Under the pieces are notes generated by a model. That model had not been told where the DNA came from, did no database searches, and was given only the letters and a program-made list of their open reading frames with translations. Positions 5,952-7,293 of a stretch of DNA of 7,293 bases are shown one piece after another. The translations under genes and the position numbers were made by a program. How positions within the stretch are numbered: position 1 is the stretch's first letter; every line of letters starts with the position of its first letter. Source of the DNA: Pseudomonadota bacterium (GTDB lineage Bacteria > Pseudomonadota > Gammaproteobacteria > Woeseiales > Woeseiaceae); the NCBI GenBank assembly GCA_027295475.1, contig JAPUKV010000233.1:1-7293 (forward strand). The letters run 5' to 3'.

Positions 5952-6905
5952 GTGGATGAGTTTGCATTGATTCGGCGTTATTTCGACCGGCCAGTGAAAG
6001 ATGACAGCGTACGGCTGGGTATCGGCGATGACGGCGCTGTTATCGTGCCGGATCCCGGCCGCGAACTGATCAGCGTCGTCGATACTATTGTCGCGGGCGT
6101 TCACTATCCTGTCGACCTCCCGCCATTCGACGTCGGATATCGTTCGGTTGCCATTAATCTCTCGGACATTGCGGCCATGGGGGGAAGGCCTCGATGGATG
6201 ACGCTGGCGCTCAGTATTCCGCAAGCCGACAGGGGTTGGCTGGCGCTGTTTGCGGAGGGCCTGTTTACTGCGGCGGCCGAGGCTAAGGTATCCCTCATCG
6301 GTGGCGATACGACTCGCGGCGAGACAACTGTCATCAGCGTGCAACTACTGGGCGACATCGATCCGCATGACCTTATCAAGAGATCCGGCGCTGGCCCGGG
6401 CGACAGCATCTTTGTTACGGGAACACCGGGCGATGCAGCCGCCGGTCTCTCACTGCTCAAGAGCGGCTCCGATCAGACGGGCGAAAGCGAATATCTCATC
6501 GGTCGATTTGTACGACCGAGCGTGCGACTCGTATTTGCCTCGTCAATCACAAGACTTGCCAGTGCCGCAATCGACTTGTCGGACGGTTTGTATGCGGATC
6601 TGCAAAAGCTTCTGATGGCAAGCAAGGCAGGCGCAAAACTGGAGCTTTCGCAGTTGCCGTTTTCCGCAGAGATTCTTGCCAAATTTGATTACGACGAAGC
6701 GATAAAATTCGCGCTCGCCGGCGGCGATGATTACGAGCTTTGTTTTACAGTGCCTCGATCCAAAGAGACTGACATTCATGCCGTTGCGAAACAAAATCAG
6801 GTGCAGGTGACTTGTATCGGGCGGGTCGTATCGGGTGATGGCATCGAGTGTACAAAAGACGGTGTACCTTTCGAGTACACGGATACCGGTTACCGGCATT
6901 TCTGA
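5952..6905 (+). CDS. thiL: Thiamine-monophosphate kinase
   Basis: ThiL phosphorylates thiamine monophosphate with ATP to give thiamine diphosphate, the active cofactor. The protein has 317 residues (E. coli 325) and belongs to the PurM/AIR-synthase superfamily. The start is a GTG giving MDEFALIRRYFDR, the usual N-terminus. Metal and nucleotide motifs are GIGDDGAV at 23-30, VDTIVAGVHY at 43-52, INLSDIAAMGG at 68-78, and IGGDTTRG at 116-123. The C-terminal half has VTGTPGDAAAGL, AIDLSDGLYADL and LAGGDDYELCFTVP, all typical. A strong ribosome-binding site precedes it, overlapping the end of nusB. The nusB-thiL-pgpA order matches E. coli. No riboswitch for thiamine diphosphate is apparent upstream, and none is expected for this kinase gene in this position. 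Confidence 0.97.
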   Translation: MDEFALIRRYFDRPVKDDSVRLGIGDDGAVIVPDPGRELISVVDTIVAGVHYPVDLPPFDVGYRSVAINLSDIAAMGGRPRWMTLALSIPQADRGWLALFAEGLFTAAAEAKVSLIGGDTTRGETTVISVQLLGDIDPHDLIKRSGAGPGDSIFVTGTPGDAAAGLSLLKSGSDQTGESEYLIGRFVRPSVRLVFASSITRLASAAIDLSDGLYADLQKLLMASKAGAKLELSQLPFSAEILAKFDYDEAIKFALAGGDDYELCFTVPRSKETDIHAVAKQNQVQVTCIGRVVSGDGIECTKDGVPFEYTDTGYRHF

Positions 6906-6923
6906 GTGTTGGAGCCCGGAAAA

Positions 6924-7293
6924 ATGGCAGCAGTCGACACAGAAATCAGGCGAAAAGTTTTACGTGATCCGGTGAACCTGTTGGCATTCGGTTTGGGAGC
7001 CGGACTGTCGCCGGTGGCACCGGGCACCCTGGGGTCTCTCCTCGGTGTGGCACTGGCCTGGGCCACTCTGGCCCTGCCGCTTGAATTTCGTCTTATGGTC
7101 GCCGTCGCTCTGATATTGAGCGGTATCTGGCTGTGCGGCGAGAGCGCCCGGCGCATCGGTGTGCATGACCACCCGGGTATTGTCTGGGACGAGATCGCCG
7201 GTATCTATCTGGTGCTCCTGGCCGCACCCTCGTCAATGGACACTCTAATGGCCTGGGCCTTGGGATTCGGGCTGTTCAGGCTCTTTGACATCT
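6924..7293 (+). CDS. pgpA: Phosphatidylglycerophosphatase A, 3'-truncated by window edge
   Basis: PgpA is an inner-membrane enzyme that removes the phosphate from phosphatidylglycerophosphate to form phosphatidylglycerol. 123 residues are visible, of about 170 in E. coli; the frame is open to the window end. Conserved parts are GLGAGLSPVAPGTLGSLLG at 23-41 and GVHDHPGIVWDEIAG at 79-93, whose acidic residues and histidines belong to the metal-dependent active site. The last visible residues, FRLFDI, match the start of the next family block. Hydrophobic segments at about 36-52, 57-72 and 91-118 fit membrane helices. The start ATG at 6924 has GGAG at 6911-6914, nine bases upstream. The gene follows thiL by 18 bases, the standard order. 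Confidence 0.95.
   Translation, partial: MAAVDTEIRRKVLRDPVNLLAFGLGAGLSPVAPGTLGSLLGVALAWATLALPLEFRLMVAVALILSGIWLCGESARRIGVHDHPGIVWDEIAGIYLVLLAAPSSMDTLMAWALGFGLFRLFDI

Overview
The window is a piece of a gammaproteobacterial chromosome with ordinary housekeeping genes, all on the + strand. The order is glyA (5' end missing), nrdR, ribD, ribE, ribBX, ribH, nusB, thiL and pgpA (3' end missing). This order and the protein sequences resemble Pseudomonas and other non-enteric Gammaproteobacteria. Enteric bacteria have nrdR-ribD-ribH-nusB-thiL-pgpA without ribE or ribB in the cluster. I cannot name the genus from the sequence.

Layout. Positions 1-1064 hold the C-terminal five-sixths of serine hydroxymethyltransferase. 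Positions 1065-1338 carry no convincing gene; nearly the whole gap is a 265-base imperfect palindrome (1070-1334). Positions 1339-5269 hold nrdR and four riboflavin genes, tightly spaced or overlapping. A 220-base gap without a recognisable gene follows (5270-5489). Then come nusB, thiL and pgpA, spaced 15-18 bases apart.

How the genes work together. RibD, RibBX, RibH and RibE cover every riboflavin step except the first (GTP cyclohydrolase II) and the phosphatase step. The cyclohydrolase-like half of RibBX has lost its zinc cysteines, so a separate RibA must be encoded elsewhere. GlyA supplies one-carbon units. NrdR is the zinc-finger/ATP-cone repressor of ribonucleotide reductase genes. NusB is a transcription antitermination factor. 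ThiL makes thiamine diphosphate. PgpA makes phosphatidylglycerol. These last genes share the locus by long-conserved synteny rather than one pathway.

The main unexpected feature is the palindrome between glyA and nrdR. Its two halves are inverted, diverged copies. Each half contains a 51-base unit with a 7-bp stem, and four neighbouring base pairs of that stem differ between the copies while pairing is kept in all four. It looks like a BIME- or MITE-type interspersed repeat, or a structured RNA. It starts 5 bases after the glyA stop and ends 4 bases before the nrdR start codon.
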